Positions 35,045 through 48,807 of a stretch of DNA of 64,000 nt are shown here, in pieces. How positions within the stretch are numbered: position 1 is the stretch's first letter; the number at the start of each line of letters is the position of its first letter. The notes beneath the pieces were generated by a model that saw only the letters and a list, made by a program, of their open reading frames with translations, did no database searches and was not told the DNA's origin. Where the stretch lies: contig NC_087377.1 of assembly GCF_963675165.1 (NCBI RefSeq), positions 17,464,518-17,528,517 of the forward strand, read 5' to 3'. The translations under genes and the position numbers were made by a program. The stretch is from Halichondria panicea. Lineage: Eukaryota; Porifera; Demospongiae; Suberitida; Halichondriidae.

Positions 35045-37315
35045 TATTAATTTTTAGCAACTGACTGAATTTAGCCTGTATCTATTTCGTGAGGAAAAAC
35101 GATATATTGATGTTTAGAGCTAGCCTAACTATTTCCATGGACTCCACAGTTTGTCAGATACAAATCTTGGTCTATAGCAGATCAAGGAACAGTTTGGTTA
35201 AATATCGGTCCTCAAACTGAGAACATATATTTTGCTCGTAGATAAACTTTTCTGGTTCAGGTGTCCAAACTTTCAAGGTTGAGTCACATCAGAGATGTCC
35301 TTTGTCTTTGCACTTGATCCAGAGATATAAACAGTCTTAAAGGTATCGGAAGATCAAGAAGATGAATCTGATTAATAGGATAACTCAGTACAATAAACAA
35401 ATGAATCTTATCATTAATAGACCTAATTAAGCTGTTACGTTATTACGTATTCGTACTTAGAAAAGTATATGCTTCTAAAATCATGATAATTACGATTTCT
35501 TACTTTTAGTTTAAAAAGATATTTCAATTTTCTATTATTAATCGATACTTGAGAGAGTCACCCGCAACAATAGCGTAAAGCACGCCAGTTTCAAAAAAAA
35601 TTTTGCAGAGAAAAAAATTTTTTTATGTGTCGACCATTTACCGTTGTGGTGAAGATAAAAATGCATATTTTAGCAACTGGTTGATCAACAGATTTAGTTC
35701 TATTCAGTGAGGCAAAAATGCTCACTATAGCCATGCAGGCTAAATCTCTGAAATCAAGCCCCTCCCCTAGATTTACTATAACCCCCCCTAGATCTATTTA
35801 ACCCCCCCCCCGTAGTGGGTGCTATTAATTGAGAATCACAGCCCCGTAGATGCAGTTTTAGAGTCCCCTGTCAAGAGGAATGAATGAAAATGACACATTA
35901 CACTCTATATACACATTTTCTCATGTACATTGTATATACATTGTACAAACATGATTTTTACAAGTGATGGCAACAAATGTGACATAGCAACGAGTGAGAC
36001 TGTTTAAATACAACAGCTAGCACCTTCTACTCGACTGACTAAGTATATAAGTAAGTAAATAACATCCTTGGAAAGCATTTTCTCAAAGAAAAACTCAAAA
36101 ACGTCTCACTCCGATCCATGCCTATATTATTACAATTGAGCGCCAAGTAAATTATGGAATAATTATTTGTTGCTGCATGGCTATACAGTATACCATGCAC
36201 TGTCACAAGGTTTTGCCCCAATTGTGGATGCATGATAACTGCACGAATTGCAACACCGTATACGTACTGGTTACTGTTATACGTAGATACCACTATTGCA
36301 GCACTGTACCGAGTTAGTGTTATACGTAGATACCACTATATTGGCTATAATTATCAGAGTTAGTGGTATCTATGTTATTGGCTATAATTATCACCAAGAG
36401 TTCATTAGGAAGAGTATGCAACTCCAATAGACTGTGCACAAAAGGCATTCCGTCTGACCTACCACAGATGCTCACTATTGTAACGGCAACTAGTAGGAAA
36501 GGCAATGAATAAATTAGTAACTATGTTATTCATTGCCTCTCCTACTACTGGCACTTAATTAAATAGTGATGATTATCTTTGTCACTATTATGACTTCTAT
36601 GGTTTTAAGTGGGAGTTGTGTACTCTTAGTCCTAGAGTGACTCTTGTTCCTTGATTATAGGCATGTCTACATCTGTAGCTCTCTTTGTGTCGGACTTGGA
36701 GGCCATATCTGTAGCTCTCTTTGTGTCAGACTCTGGATTGCTATATTTGGTCTAGTTGTTCGCCTAACGGTTATAAAAGCAAAACTCGGCTTGTGATCAA
36801 GGCTAGTATATTTGATCAAAATGCTGAAACAGGTATATACTGATATAAGCAAAACAGTATACTATTTTTGTCTGCTTTCTACTCTATCAGTGTAGGCTAC
36901 TGATTTTGTGTGTGTTAAATTGGTTTGTGCAAAGTCATAAAAATTTAATTGAATTCAACATGATTGTGCATGTGTAGTGATCTTTACCAAATTTAATTAT
37001 CAATGGTCTCGATTCAAGGCCAATTGAGGCTACTGATTTAAATTTTAACATCACACTAAGTCTTGGCTATATATAATATTATAGTAATAATGTGTATTAA
37101 TGTGTGCACGGAGATGAGTATAATGCACTCACTGCGCTCATGCGTTACGTAAGCCTCAAGCATTACAATAACTTCGAACTTATTGCACACTTAAAAAGCC
37201 TGACATTTAAGGTACAGTCACATGACTGCATTTAAAGAATGTCATTGGTAGTAGATCACATGATCAGCATTACATTAACTTCTCCATGTATGAACCTGTG
37301 ATTGTACCTTGATAA
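35045..37315. other. 5' flank of aGPCR 1, no gene seen
   Basis: AT-rich intergenic DNA. The first about 200 bp match the flank of aGPCR 3 (57532-57720). Further out it carries short palindromes, a minisatellite (36672-36735) and a family-2 MITE end (36778-36807). No supported ORF. Confidence 0.6.
36672..36735. repeat. 36-38-bp minisatellite, about 2 copies
   Basis: Unit ctgtagctctctttgtgtcg+gacttggaggccatat. The same locus has about four copies at 48229-48370 and three at 62160-62270. Confidence 0.85.
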
Positions 37316-38113
37316 CTTCTAAGAAAACATCGCGCTCATTGAAGGCTCCAACTCTACTTCTAAATGGTTATGTACTGCAGCAGGTTTCTAACTACAAGTA
37401 TTTAGGAATTACCATATCGGCTGACTTGAGCTGGCACACTCACATCAATACGATTTGTAATAAAACAAGGAAGTTGATAGGTCTCCTACATCGCAGGTTC
37501 TCTGGGAATTCTTCTTCAACAACACTGTTAAAGTTGTATACATCGTTCGTGAGATCACATCTGGAATACGCATCCTCTGTATGGAACCCATTTCACAAGT
37601 GTGAAATAAACAATTTAGAAAAAGTCCAGAGATTTGCTATGAGAGTCTGTCTGAAGAAATGGAATTTGAAAAGTGAAGAATTGCTCACCTTTACCAGGCT
37701 TCCTTCTCTGCAGCTGAGGCGCCTTGCTGCGGTGCTATGCCACCTTTTCAAAATACTACACAATCTAACTGACTTCCCAAACAACCCAGCAACCAAGAGA
37801 AATATGACTTACAGTAGTAGAACTGTTAACTGTTTTACTCTGGTCCCCTACCAATGTAGAACATCCTTTTACAAATTCTCATTTTTTCCGCATGCAATCA
37901 CAATATGGAATAGGCTGGTTAGCCACAAGGACTTTACTTTAGTAGACTGTACTAGTATAAGTTCATTTAAGTCACATCTGTATTCACATCTAGTTGACAT
38001 GTTGTAACTATTAAAACGTATGTTATAGGACTCACTTCACCCTAGCTTTGTAGCTATTTGTGTATCCTTGCAATTAATTGCTAAATCTTTCATAAAAAAA
38101 AAAAGATAAAAAA
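37316..38113 (+). mobile_element. 5'-truncated non-LTR retrotransposon (RT C-terminus)
   Basis: An open frame at 37318-38007 encodes about 230 residues with the post-catalytic region of LINE reverse transcriptases (Jockey/CR1-like): YKYLGITISADLSWHTHI, RSHLEYASSVWNPFHKCEI and a basic tail. No catalytic FADD box is present, so the copy starts downstream of it. It ends in an A-rich tail at 38094-38112. The unoccupied site (ccttgataactgcttctcag) is visible at about 62830-62849 in the far duplicate, which fixes the borders and shows insertion after duplication. Confidence 0.85.
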
Positions 38114-38373
38114 AACTGCTTCTCAGAAATGAAACCATACAGAAACTAGGGGCTACAATATCATCGTTAACATTAATTTTGTTTACTATAATTATATCTG
38201 TACAGAATTGTCTATTGAATAATGTGCCTGAGGAAATAAGTTGATTTGACTGCAACTTTATGTTTCGTTTTGCCGTCTGGGATAAGATAATCATTACACA
38301 AAATTTAACTTTATTTCCTCACTTGTGCATAAGCTTCATTAGACTCCACTTGAATGTCTTGTGCTCTTGTGTT

Positions 38374-38663
38374 GCAGTCGCTGTGGTTACATCTCAAGCC
38401 AAGAGCTCTGCAAAGCTATTGGAGGGATTAAACCAAGGTTTGCCTAAACTATAGGGATTGGCAAAGTGTCAGGGAGCACCCTCTCCTCGCATATACGAAA
38501 GATGGAGCTGAAAGAAACGGATGATCGATCTTCAGAGAGTTGCTCGTGTGCTGGGAGGAAAGAAACAAAGAAGGGAACAAAGATGGCTGCTGCTCTGGAG
38601 AAAAACTGTTAAGACTGTTAGCAGTGTCACAGTAGGTGATAGCAAACACCTGCTGGACTTTTA
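38374..38663 (+). pseudogene. CTU1 3'-end fragment, copy 2
   Basis: Matches CTU1 from [13 protein letters not shown] to the stop region, with a deletion after AAAGCT, a stop-creating insertion (aaactatagggattgg) and other indels. Preceded by unrelated DNA shared with copy 3 (cttgaatgtcttgtg..tgttgcag), so all copies share one breakpoint. Confidence 0.93.
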
Positions 38664-38832
38664 AATTATGTGTGTCAATGTTTCTTTCCACGTACATTAT
38701 TTATCCATTAATCTACATGCCAAATAATATTTATTATTAATGATTTTCGTCAATTTCTGCTACCTATAACCTTGCCTGGTTCATGTATATACAGATTTCT
38801 GATACAATTAAGCAATTGCAAGTTCCCATGCA

Positions 38833-38952
38833 CCTAGCCTTGTTCCCATGCACCTATAGCCTTGTTCCCAAGCCGATCTGTCCGTTAGGTCGCCTCCTAG
38901 TTATCAACCTATAGCATCATTTTAGAGACAAATCGGCCTGGGAACGAGGCTA
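38833..38952. mobile_element. Palindromic MITE, family 2, unit 2
   Basis: Counterpart of the element at 27362, with a partial internal duplication of the left terminus (cctagccttgttcccatgca then cctatagccttgttccca). Confidence 0.85.
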
Positions 38953-39470
38953 GCTCCCACTGACTCAGTTTTGACCCCATTGGTAACCATTGGTAACCCA
39001 CACCCAATATACCATAATTATAGTGAAGCCCCTCCCAATTTCCACATATTAAATGGTTGGAATGCACATGCAGGGCCGGGATTCTTGATGTTTTCGGAGA
39101 ACTGCAAATCAGGACATGATGATGTTTTTTGTGAGGGGAAATTTCTATATGTATAGCTATATATAAGTCCACGGATGTGATTGGACCAATTATATCAGAA
39201 ATGGATTAGATTTAGAGATGAATGTGAGGATTTGGAGTGGCGGAAATATACACTGACCGGATTTTAGTTTCTCGGTAAAAGTTTGGTGGTTTGGCGCAGA
39301 TCGTTGCCATTCGATTGTGCATGTTTGTATGTTCACAACGTCATAATGCGGTGAGAATATAAATAGTATACATGCAGATCGATCTATACAATAACAAAAA
39401 ACAATAAATAACATTCCGCTAGTATAGCGGGCAGTATATAGTGTATATGTATACCTTATCAATAATTATG

Positions 39471-42400
39471 CTATGTTAGTAGCCGTGCTTTAAGGCTTTC
39501 CTGTGAGTTAGAAAAACCTTTTATCCAATTAAAGGTCATAGGTTTGTGCCACTCTTCATCATTTTCAAGCAATCCAGCAATGTACGACTTCTCTGAGCCG
39601 AATTCAGATGCAGCAGTCTCATCGACTTTAATGGCTTCATCTTGCATGGTACTATGGTCATGTTTGCTGAAACTAGAGAGACTTGGCTTGAGCTGAACAC
39701 CACTCGTCGGATTCTTACTCTGCATGCATATAATAGATATTTCACAGTCCTACTATAATTTCTTATGGAAACGAGCATATAATACACTCCAATAATTATA
39801 TGCATATATATAATTATTGACATACCAGATTGTTTTTTCCTGAGGCAGAAATTGATACAACGCTATCCATTCTCTTTCTGCACTGCTTTAGGAAGTTTGT
39901 GACCTAAAAATTAGAAGTGATCTATATATAGACATAAAAATGCTAAAAAATGAAACACGCACCTTTTCACTCCTGAGCACATGGAAGATGAACATGAACA
40001 AGCCTTGCAGTGAGTTAAAGATAGAGAACAACCATGCAAACACAATAGCGCTGCTGTTGACTGAGAGTAGACCAAACACCCAAGTCAGCCCGAGCAATGG
40101 AAGGAGAATGATGGTGGCCTTGAAGAGTTGTCTGTATGTATAAGCATTGGGATCCAACGTGTTACTGAATAGCACGAATGAGAGTTGACACACTCACGAG
40201 AATAATTGTAACTGAGATTCCTTTTTTCCACTTCGTTGCATGGTTGACTTTCTCTGATTATAGACACTGCGCAAAGCAGCCAAGAGGAAGAATACATTCA
40301 CCTGTACAGCAGGGGCGTAGGCAGGAATTTGAGGAAGGGAGGGCTGAGCTGTTAGGGTGCGAAGCGCCAGAAACTACTTGGCGCAGAGCGCCGAAATTTT
40401 TCGGCAGCCGGAAGCCACACCCCCTAATTAATGACTCTTTGCGCATGTGCAAGAAATAGCCACACCTTGCTTCAAGTAATAATACTGCTAAAGCTAGCTA
40501 GCTAGCCGTAGCTAGCTAGCTTAGTTGCACTAAAGAATCAAAGTTACTAGTATAGTATAGCTAGCTCTTGGACATGCTGTTTGTCTGCCACTAATCTATA
40601 CCAGTAATTCCCAGGCTGGACTCATCAGAGAAGGTGGGGCTCTTAGTGTAGTTTTTGCAGAGAAAGGGGGGGCTCCAGCCCCCAAAGCCCTCCCCCTCCC
40701 TACGCCCCTGTACAGGTATAGTCGTCATAATTTATAAGGGTAAACTAATGAGTGCAGATGTGTACTATCAAAAACTGCTGCTATATTATACAATGAGGCA
40801 GATTTGTACTCTGAGTCAAAAACTGCTGCTATATATATATATATACACTATCGATGCATTTGCAAGCTATACAGATCTCACCAGAACAACTAGTAGCATC
40901 GGTACAACAAATGCCCATATGGCTCCTTTATCACCGGCACCAACAGCAATCCAACAACTGAATGTTATAATATAGGGATGAATAAATATTGTCAGTAGTA
41001 AAGATTTAAAATTATACATGCATTGATATTTGCGCTGGAATTACTTTACACAAATACATGCAAAATAATTGCACGCATTCTATTGGAAATGCATATAATT
41101 ATATAGGAAACGCTGTATTATCAGTGGCGTAATTTCTCAGTGGGAGGAGGGGTTCTAGTTTTTTTAATGGGAAAAAGTACGGCTATCTACATAGTGCAGC
41201 TTGATAAGTCATCTCTATAGAGATGACTTAATATAGCCTCGAAAGATGGGGGGGAAGCCCCTTCCTACACCACTGATTATGTTGTAACATGCATGCAGTT
41301 GTCTATAGGGTTCCACTGAATTACGAACACTTACTATTCTTTTGTGCCATACTGGTCATGAATCAGTGCAGCAGATATAGCCACCGGTATCACTGGAACA
41401 ACTGCAAGAAACACATACCCAATGTTTTATCTTAATAATAATTATTTTCATAATTTACCCCATCCAATAATAAAGAATATCCACCATTTCTTGGATATTT
41501 GGTTGAAGACAAGCACCAACATCAGATAGAGCATGATTCCCCTCACACAGCATCCAAAAGAACACAGTAGTGAACAGGTAGTGAAGGAGAGCAGCCACAA
41601 ACGCACATGCTACCTGCGAACATTAAATGATCAATATATAGAGTATCATAATTATATATACAGACTCTCGCTAATCCGGCTCTCTGAATTATGGCCACCT
41701 CGGTCGTTTTGTATATACTAACATAGCTATATAGGTATCTGCGATCTTATTATTGCGATGAATAAGCACTCGCAAAGTTCACAAATGGAGTAGTCACTAT
41801 TAATTTATGATATATAAGGCTTGCTCATAAATATGAATTTCAGCTGCATGTGTCTGTTAAAGTTTTAAGGTAAACTGTATACCAGCTATATATTATATAT
41901 ATATAATATTGCATAATTTATAGATACACTGTGACGACTCAAGTGATACCTCGCTGGCCACAGCAGTCTCTACTCCTGACAGGAACACCACGTAACCAAG
42001 GAGCAAAGAAATAGACAGGTTGAGATGAATGAAGTTATGAACCTTGGTCAGTAGCTCTTTTCTAAACATCAACAACACAGTAAGGTTTTATACATGTATA
42101 AAGCTATTATATAATAGTCCTTCAATAATTACCTCAATGTCAAGAAATAGAGGATAGACAACAGAAGAAAGAAGATGGAGATGGAACAACCAACATAAGT
42201 CACCACTGATAGAGCAAACCTGATCTCTGGAGTTGTGTTCTACAAAAGACCAAGCATATAAATAAGTAAATTAGTTCGCTGCAAGAGGCTCACATTCAGT
42301 GCTCCAGTGACATCCATTAGAACAGCAAATGCTGTGAAATGACTGCTCTCACAGACAATATTATATACTCTCATTTGCTTGTCTTCATCCACACTGACTG

Positions 42401-45400
42401 TAGTCACACCTTCTGTGGACCATGTGCTGTTGGCCGCATCACTGAAAAAATAACGATTATTGTGGTAATTAAAGGTGAAAAACAATAAAGGACATGAGCG
42501 CTCACCTAGAAACACTCCAAAATACACATTTTGCATTTTCGGCTACTTCATCCTCAGAGAACTGCACACACAAGCATGAATTAGTGTTGCTTGTAAGTCC
42601 AACTACCTTTTGGGTGGTGAAATTGAAGGTTGCCTGTGCCTGAGAGTTAGTTAACTTCACATTGGAGAAGACTTGACTAGAAATAACCTGTGATACTGGT
42701 CTGGTTGTGTTCCTGTATATATAAGCATACAATGAGACTGAGCAGAACATGACTTAGTACTGTTGATAATATACATTTCAAGGTTGGTTTTTGGAAGAAA
42801 ATCCTCCAAGTTGGAAAATAGAATGTTGACTGCTATAACATTCCCATCTGAAAATTGAGACAGACATATCAAACATAATATATGTTTTGGTTACCACCAA
42901 AGTATGAAATACCTAGAGCGCCTCTCTCCATAAGAAGAGCAGCTGGTATCACAGTTTGGGCTGAGCCTGTTTCTTCACTGAGATTGACAACTTCAGGAAA
43001 GATAATGTCATCCAGACTAGTGGTGTCAACTTTAATTGCAGCTAGCACTGCATGGACGATAAATGCAAATAATTATACTAGCTTCAAATCAACTATCTAG
43101 TAAATAGTGAAGTATGCATACCGATGTTTTGTCTCACAAGTGTGATCTCCGTCATGTTGCCTGTATCCACAGCTTCACTCCTCAGTGCCAATGACACATA
43201 CTGACCATATAACTCTGCGTTCAACAGCAGTTGCTGACTCTCAGCAGTAGAATCCTGAGAGTATATTTGCAGTTAATTATCTATATCTGTATCTGTTCTA
43301 TAATATCATTATACCATTTGCAATCTTTCCCATCCTTCTGTATTCCTCTTGTCCAGAACATTGTTGAGAATGTTTATAACTTCCTGCAAGACACAATTAT
43401 TTAAACAAAAGGAACTTAACTTATAGTCTTACTTCACTAAAATTAAGAGAAGACATGGGACTAGCAATCTCAACGTTTTGAACTAGGTAATTCACACTTG
43501 ACTTGACGATCGTATTAGTAGTGCTGAGGTCTTGGGGGAATATGGTGGAGTCTCCTGTTGCATTTACACTAGTAGCCTCCGCAAGAGAAACAAGAAGGTT
43601 GTCAACTTTGTTCTGAGATGTATTGTTCTGAGATGCATTTCTAGAAAATAGTTCATTTGCCTGAATGGGGAATAGAAAACTAGTGCTGATGAAAGATCGT
43701 CATGAGCAATATCATGGGCTTTTAAAGAGAAGAGGGCATGCAACTCAGGCTATTCTCTCAAACTTCATCTCACTGATCTTGACGATACAGACATTATAAT
43801 ATCAGTATACGTCACAGTGCATGTATTTGTGTAAAGTACTACAGTAACTGCAGATTCAGTCTCACCCTGTCATTAAGTGAGCTGATTACTTCCCTAGTGC
43901 AGTTATCAATATTCACTGCTTCCCAGACACCACCCAGTGTACAAAAACGAGTCGCAGTACCTATAAATGCATGCACATCAACACACAGTCACATGGAATA
44001 ATATAGTGATACCTAAAGTTATTCCATTTCCATTTTGTGGGCATTGCTGGGAATATAAAAAGCCAGCCACAGTGGTAGGGAAGACAAGCCCCCATACAGA
44101 ATCCTCTTCAGCTTCACACTGAACCACGCCTATAGAGATAAACCACAATTGAAGCAAAAACGTTTTCCATTCAGTTGCTACGACCGTAAACGAGTATTAG
44201 CTAGTTGGAAAATTATATGCTTGACAATGTTTTCCAAGGCTGCATATTCCACGACTATGCAATGTCATTGGAGCATTGTCATTTTCATTGAGAGCATTCA
44301 CTCTAATGCTTGCAAAACGGGGGTGGAGGGGGTGGAGGATGGGGGGGGTGACATTGTCAGTGTAGCTTTTACTGTCATTGTGTAAGTCTGAGTTGTGGAA
44401 GCTATATTATACATGAACCAGGAGCGTATAAGTGAGTGACTTTCTGTTTAAACATGAATAAAGAATATGGGTTACCAGCAACTTTTTTGCATAAGCTCAC
44501 GTTCACAAATTGCTGCTTCTCCATCAAAAACACCAGTAGTGCTGCTACCATCTCCAGTGCAAGTCCTTGTGTTGTTACCAACCAGAACAAACCCAGTGTA
44601 ACAACTGTGGTTAGCCATGGCATTGAAAGCATAGTTGCCGTTTTCATCAGAAGTAGAACTACTGTATGTCACAGAGCCATTGGTAGGAGCAGTCAAGGGA
44701 GGACAGGTTATAGCTATATGGTGAAATGAAGCAAATGAATCAGTATCTCTTGGAGCAGTAATTATAAATACATTAGGGCATGGGTTAATGGTAATGTTTT
44801 GCGTAAGCTCACATTTACAAAATGCTTCTCCATCAAAAACACCAGTAGCGCTGCTATCATCTCCAGTGCAAGTCCTTGTGTTGTTACCAACCAGAAAAAA
44901 CCCAGTGTCACAACTATTGTTAGCCATGGCATTGAAAGCAAAGTTGCCGTTTTCATCAGAAGTAGAACTGTATGTCACAGAGCCATTGGTAGGAGCAGTC
45001 AAGGGAGGACAGGTAATAGCTATAGTGAAATGAATCTGAAGCAGTAAATGACATTCATGAATAAAGCTATACATTAAAGCATCTGATCATAACAGTAATG
45101 TTTTGCATAAGCTCACGTTCACAAATTGCTGCTTCTCCATCAAAAACACCAGTAGTGCTGCTACCATCTCCTGTGCAAGTCCTTGTGCTATTACCAACCA
45201 GAACAAACCCAGTGTCACAACTGTGGTTAGCCATGGCATTAAAACCATAGTTGCCGTTTTCATCAGAAGTAGAACATCTGTATGTCACAAAGCCATTGGT
45301 AGGAGCAGTCAAGGGAGGACAGGTTATAGCTATGGTAAAAAATGAAGCAAATGGATCAGTATAATTTTGACCTTCTATTTAAACACTCAACTTACCGGTA

Positions 45401-46852
45401 CAGACAACTTCATCAGTTTCAGACAATGAAGCCACAAATTCATTCAAGCAGCTACAGTTGAACTGTTCCCTGTTATTCAAACAAATAGAATTTTGACCAC
45501 AGTTGCATTGTATGGGAGATAATCTCATGCCTCCAGGGTAACCATAAGAATTTGTTGTGTCGAATCCATACACTGAAACACCTAGAATGGCTGAGCTGTT
45601 TTGATGGCGGATAGAATGAGCTCCAGTAGACACACTCGTTCTACTTATATGGCCACAAATCTCTCCACTTGAACAGACAACATTCCTCCAGCCAGTAACA
45701 ATGGAATTGTCCAATAATATTTGTTCAGTTTGAAAAAACTCAGAAGAAACATACACCGTGACATAGTTGGATCCGCGGAAAAGAAGAAACGCTTCAATAA
45801 CATAATTATTTGTAAACTGCTCAATTGGAGGGATTATCATCATGAATGGGTCTCCTACGCCATCACTCTCCCTACCATACGCATACTGTGTGACCAGTAC
45901 TGGAGAAGTGGATTCAATGCTACAGAAACTGTTAATAGGGATTTCAAATTCTCTGAAGCTCCCTCCACTCTGCAACTGGAATTCACTGACTGATACGTTA
46001 GTGTTACAGTTCACAGCTACACTTGCTGCTCGGGCACTAAGAACACGAATACGTTCACCAGAAGATCTACCATCGAGAGATGCTACGAGGAATTTTGACC
46101 CCCATGTCACAGTCGGAGGTACTTGTTCAACCAGGTGGTCACAGTAGTTTATATCTTGAGGAACAGAAGCACAATCAGATCCACTAAACACAGACAAAGG
46201 TTTGGAGCTAGTTATTCTTGTTCCTGTGAGATCATGATCACTTGCAATCTGATATGTTTCCATACTATTTAGTGTTATTGTTGAGGAATTGAATTTGACA
46301 ACAGTTTCATTTTCACAAGCCACAAACAAAATCACATTAGGAAAAATATAGATGTCATAGGAGATTCCATAATATTCGTATTCATCAACTGCCATTTTAG
46401 AACATGGTAACGCTAAATAAGCATCTGCACTATATGGTTCAAAAGATAGCCCATACACGTTAACTTTCCCGTCGGCTTCAACAAGGATCCCCTTGTTCCT
46501 TTCATTAACAGATAATACCTCAAAACTGGGTGGAACGTTTACACTAGTTGAAGAGTTAGAAACATTCCCACTGATATTAATTGGAGTGACTCTGAAATTA
46601 ACAGCACTTGACTCCGGGTTTGTGATAAACAAAAACAACTCTATGTGTACTACTTGACCAGTATTTATTGGGAAAAAAAACCACGAATTTTTTGCCAGCA
46701 CTTGACGAGATCTCATCTAGGATTAATGGTTATGCATAATAGTTAGACTACAAGAATTCAGTCCTACCTGTAATTTGAGCATCACAAGATGGAGCAAATG
46801 TGATCACGATTATTGCCAATGCCAAAGTAGAACTAGCAATTCTGTAGCTCAT
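39471..46852 (-). CDS. Adhesion GPCR 2 (IgGFc-EGF-3xCCP-HRM-GAIN-7TM), two frameshifts
   Basis: Exon-for-exon counterpart of copy 1: signal peptide 46768-46852, IgGFc/EGF 45396-46716, three CCP exons (about 45115-45330, 44812-45020, 44503-44714), HRM near 44007-44130 and 43860-43960, GAIN/GPS exons 43430-42300, seven-helix exons 42240-39961, tail 39471-39719. The GPS region that is broken in copy 1 is intact here ([18 protein letters not shown]). Two indels break it elsewhere: an extra base in a run of eight A at 46673-46680 shifts the start of the IgGFc exon out of the signal-peptide frame, and an extra C at about 41541 (gattcccctcac) shifts the TM3 exon. Both are in homopolymers, so sequencing error is as likely as real decay. 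Confidence 0.85.
40310..40710. mobile_element. hAT-like MITE inserted in aGPCR 2 intron
   Basis: 401 bp with termini caggggcgtagg and cctacgcccctg, flanked by tacag on both sides. Copy 1 shows the empty site (cctgtacaggtata at 28797). No transposase ORF. CAGGGGCG termini are typical of hAT-derived elements, though the apparent duplication is 5 bp rather than 8. Confidence 0.88.
41120..41277. mobile_element. MITE (atcagtggcgta) in aGPCR 2 intron
   Basis: Counterpart of 29216-29381 with a small deletion at the left terminus. Confidence 0.75.
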
Positions 46853-48225
46853 TATTTATTTTTAGTAACTGGTTGAATTTAGTCTCTGTATCTATTTCGT
46901 GAGGCAAAACGATATATTAATGTTTAGAGAGCTAGCTTAATTATTGCCATGGACTCCACAGTTCGTCATATACAAATCAATTAGACTTGCGTGGTCTACA
47001 AACAGTTTCACTTTAAACTCTTGGATTGAGCGTGGTTTATAGGTGTCCAAACATTCAATGACAGTTTCGTGGATGTCACTGTCAGGATATATAGGTAGCT
47101 ATCACATCTAAAGTTAAAGAGATCTTGCTTCTGTCTTGCACTTGATCCAGAGCAGTCTTAATAAAGGCATCAGAAGATCAAGAAGATGAATCTGATTAAT
47201 AGGAGAAGTCAGTATACGATAAACAAATGAATATCTTATCATCAGGAGTGTATAAAGAGGAGTATGCGACTCCCACGCACATTCCATTCTAAATCTCAGA
47301 CTGAATCGTCACTAACACTTGTAAACTGTTAGCCATGAATAAAATTAAATATGGGCTGGAGGTACAAACCACAGCAGACCATGTGCGTGTATGCTGATAT
47401 CCTAATTAACTACTACACCTACGTACCCACTTAAGATGCGGTCTGATAGTGACGTGGTATGACATACTTGTACCGTAACCTAGTTTACACTACAACTGCT
47501 ACAGTTGGATACTCCTCTTCATACACTCCTGTTATCATTAATAGACCTTTAAACTGTTACGTAATTACGTATTCGTGCTTACTTATACTTTTAAAGAAAA
47601 GTATGATTCGATAATTACGATTTCTTTTTTGAAAAGGAACTATTTTAGTTACATAATTATGGTTTAATCGATACTTGAGAGGGTCACCTGCAATAATAGT
47701 ACGATGCACGCCGGTTTCAAAATTTTTTTCGCAGAGACCAATTTGTTAGATGTCTACCATTGACCGTTGTGATGAGAGTATACAATATTAAACACATATT
47801 TTAGCAACTGGTTAATTGATCAACAGATTTAGTTCTCTATATATTCAGTGAGGCAAAAAATGCTCACTAGGTCTAGTTTTAATAGTAGCCATGCTAAATT
47901 TCTGAAATATCAAGAGATGATAACTGCACGAATTGCAACACCATAATTATTTAGTCCAATATGTACATGTAGAATGGAATGTGCGTGGGAGTTGGATACT
48001 CCTCTTCATACACTCCTGGTCTCACCTACATCACTATTGTAAACGGGCAACTAGTAGGAAAGAATAACATTAGTTATTCATTGCCTTACTGGCAGTTAAT
48101 TAAATAGTGATGATTATCTTTGTCACTATTATTTGCAAATTTGATTTCGCCTACTATGGTTTTAAGTGGCCTGGGAGTTGTGTACTCTTCCTAGTGAACT
48201 CTTGTTCCTTGATTATAGGCATGTC
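46853..48225. repeat. Duplicated 5' flank of aGPCR 2
   Basis: Non-coding DNA that matches 60763-62157 (the flank of aGPCR 4) almost base for base over more than 1 kb, apart from small indels. The outer part (from about 47580) also matches the flank of copy 1 near 35500-35760. No gene seen. Confidence 0.8.
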
Positions 48226-48228
48226 TAC

Positions 48229-48370
48229 ATCTGTAACTCTCCCTGTGTCAGACTTGGAGGCCATATATCTGTAGCTCTCCCTGTGTCGGACTTGGAGGCC
48301 ATTTCTGTAACTCTCTTTGTGTCGGACTTGGAGGCCATATATCTGTAGCTCTCTTTGTGTCAGACTCTGG
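48229..48370. repeat. 36-38-bp minisatellite, about 4 copies
   Basis: Expanded form of the array at 36672, with both ctctccctgtgtc and ctctctttgtgtc variants. Confidence 0.85.
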
Positions 48371-48807
48371 ATTGCTATATTTGGTCTAGTTGTTCGCCTA
48401 ACTGTTATAAAGCGACAACTCGGCCTGTGATCGAGGCTAGTAAGCTTATATTTGATCAAAATGCTGAAACAGGTATAATGATATAAAGCAAAACAATTTT
48501 TGTCTGCTTTCTACTATATCAGTGTAGGCTACTGATTTTGTGTGTGTTATTGTGCGCAAAGTGAATTCAACATGTGCATGTGTAGTTAATGATCTTTACC
48601 AAATTTAATTATCACAATGGCCTCGATTCAAGGCCGCTTAAAGGTGGCCAATTGAGGCTACTGTTAACCTGACTGCTGGACTTTTAAATTATGTGTGTCA
48701 ATGTTTTTTTCCTTGTTCATACGAATTAATCCATTAATCACTAAAATATTTCAATTTCTGCTACCTTGCCCGATTTACGCCAGATTTCTGCAACAAGCAA
48801 GCTCCCA

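Noticed and set aside
35760-35815. C-rich tract as a quadruplex or regulatory site
   Set aside because: Short runs of C without regular spacing and no conservation in the other units' flanks.
45721-46147. Plus-strand ORFs repeated in each GPCR copy (for example [14 protein letters not shown]..)
   Set aside because: Antisense of the conserved IgGFc exon; their conservation only mirrors the coding strand.
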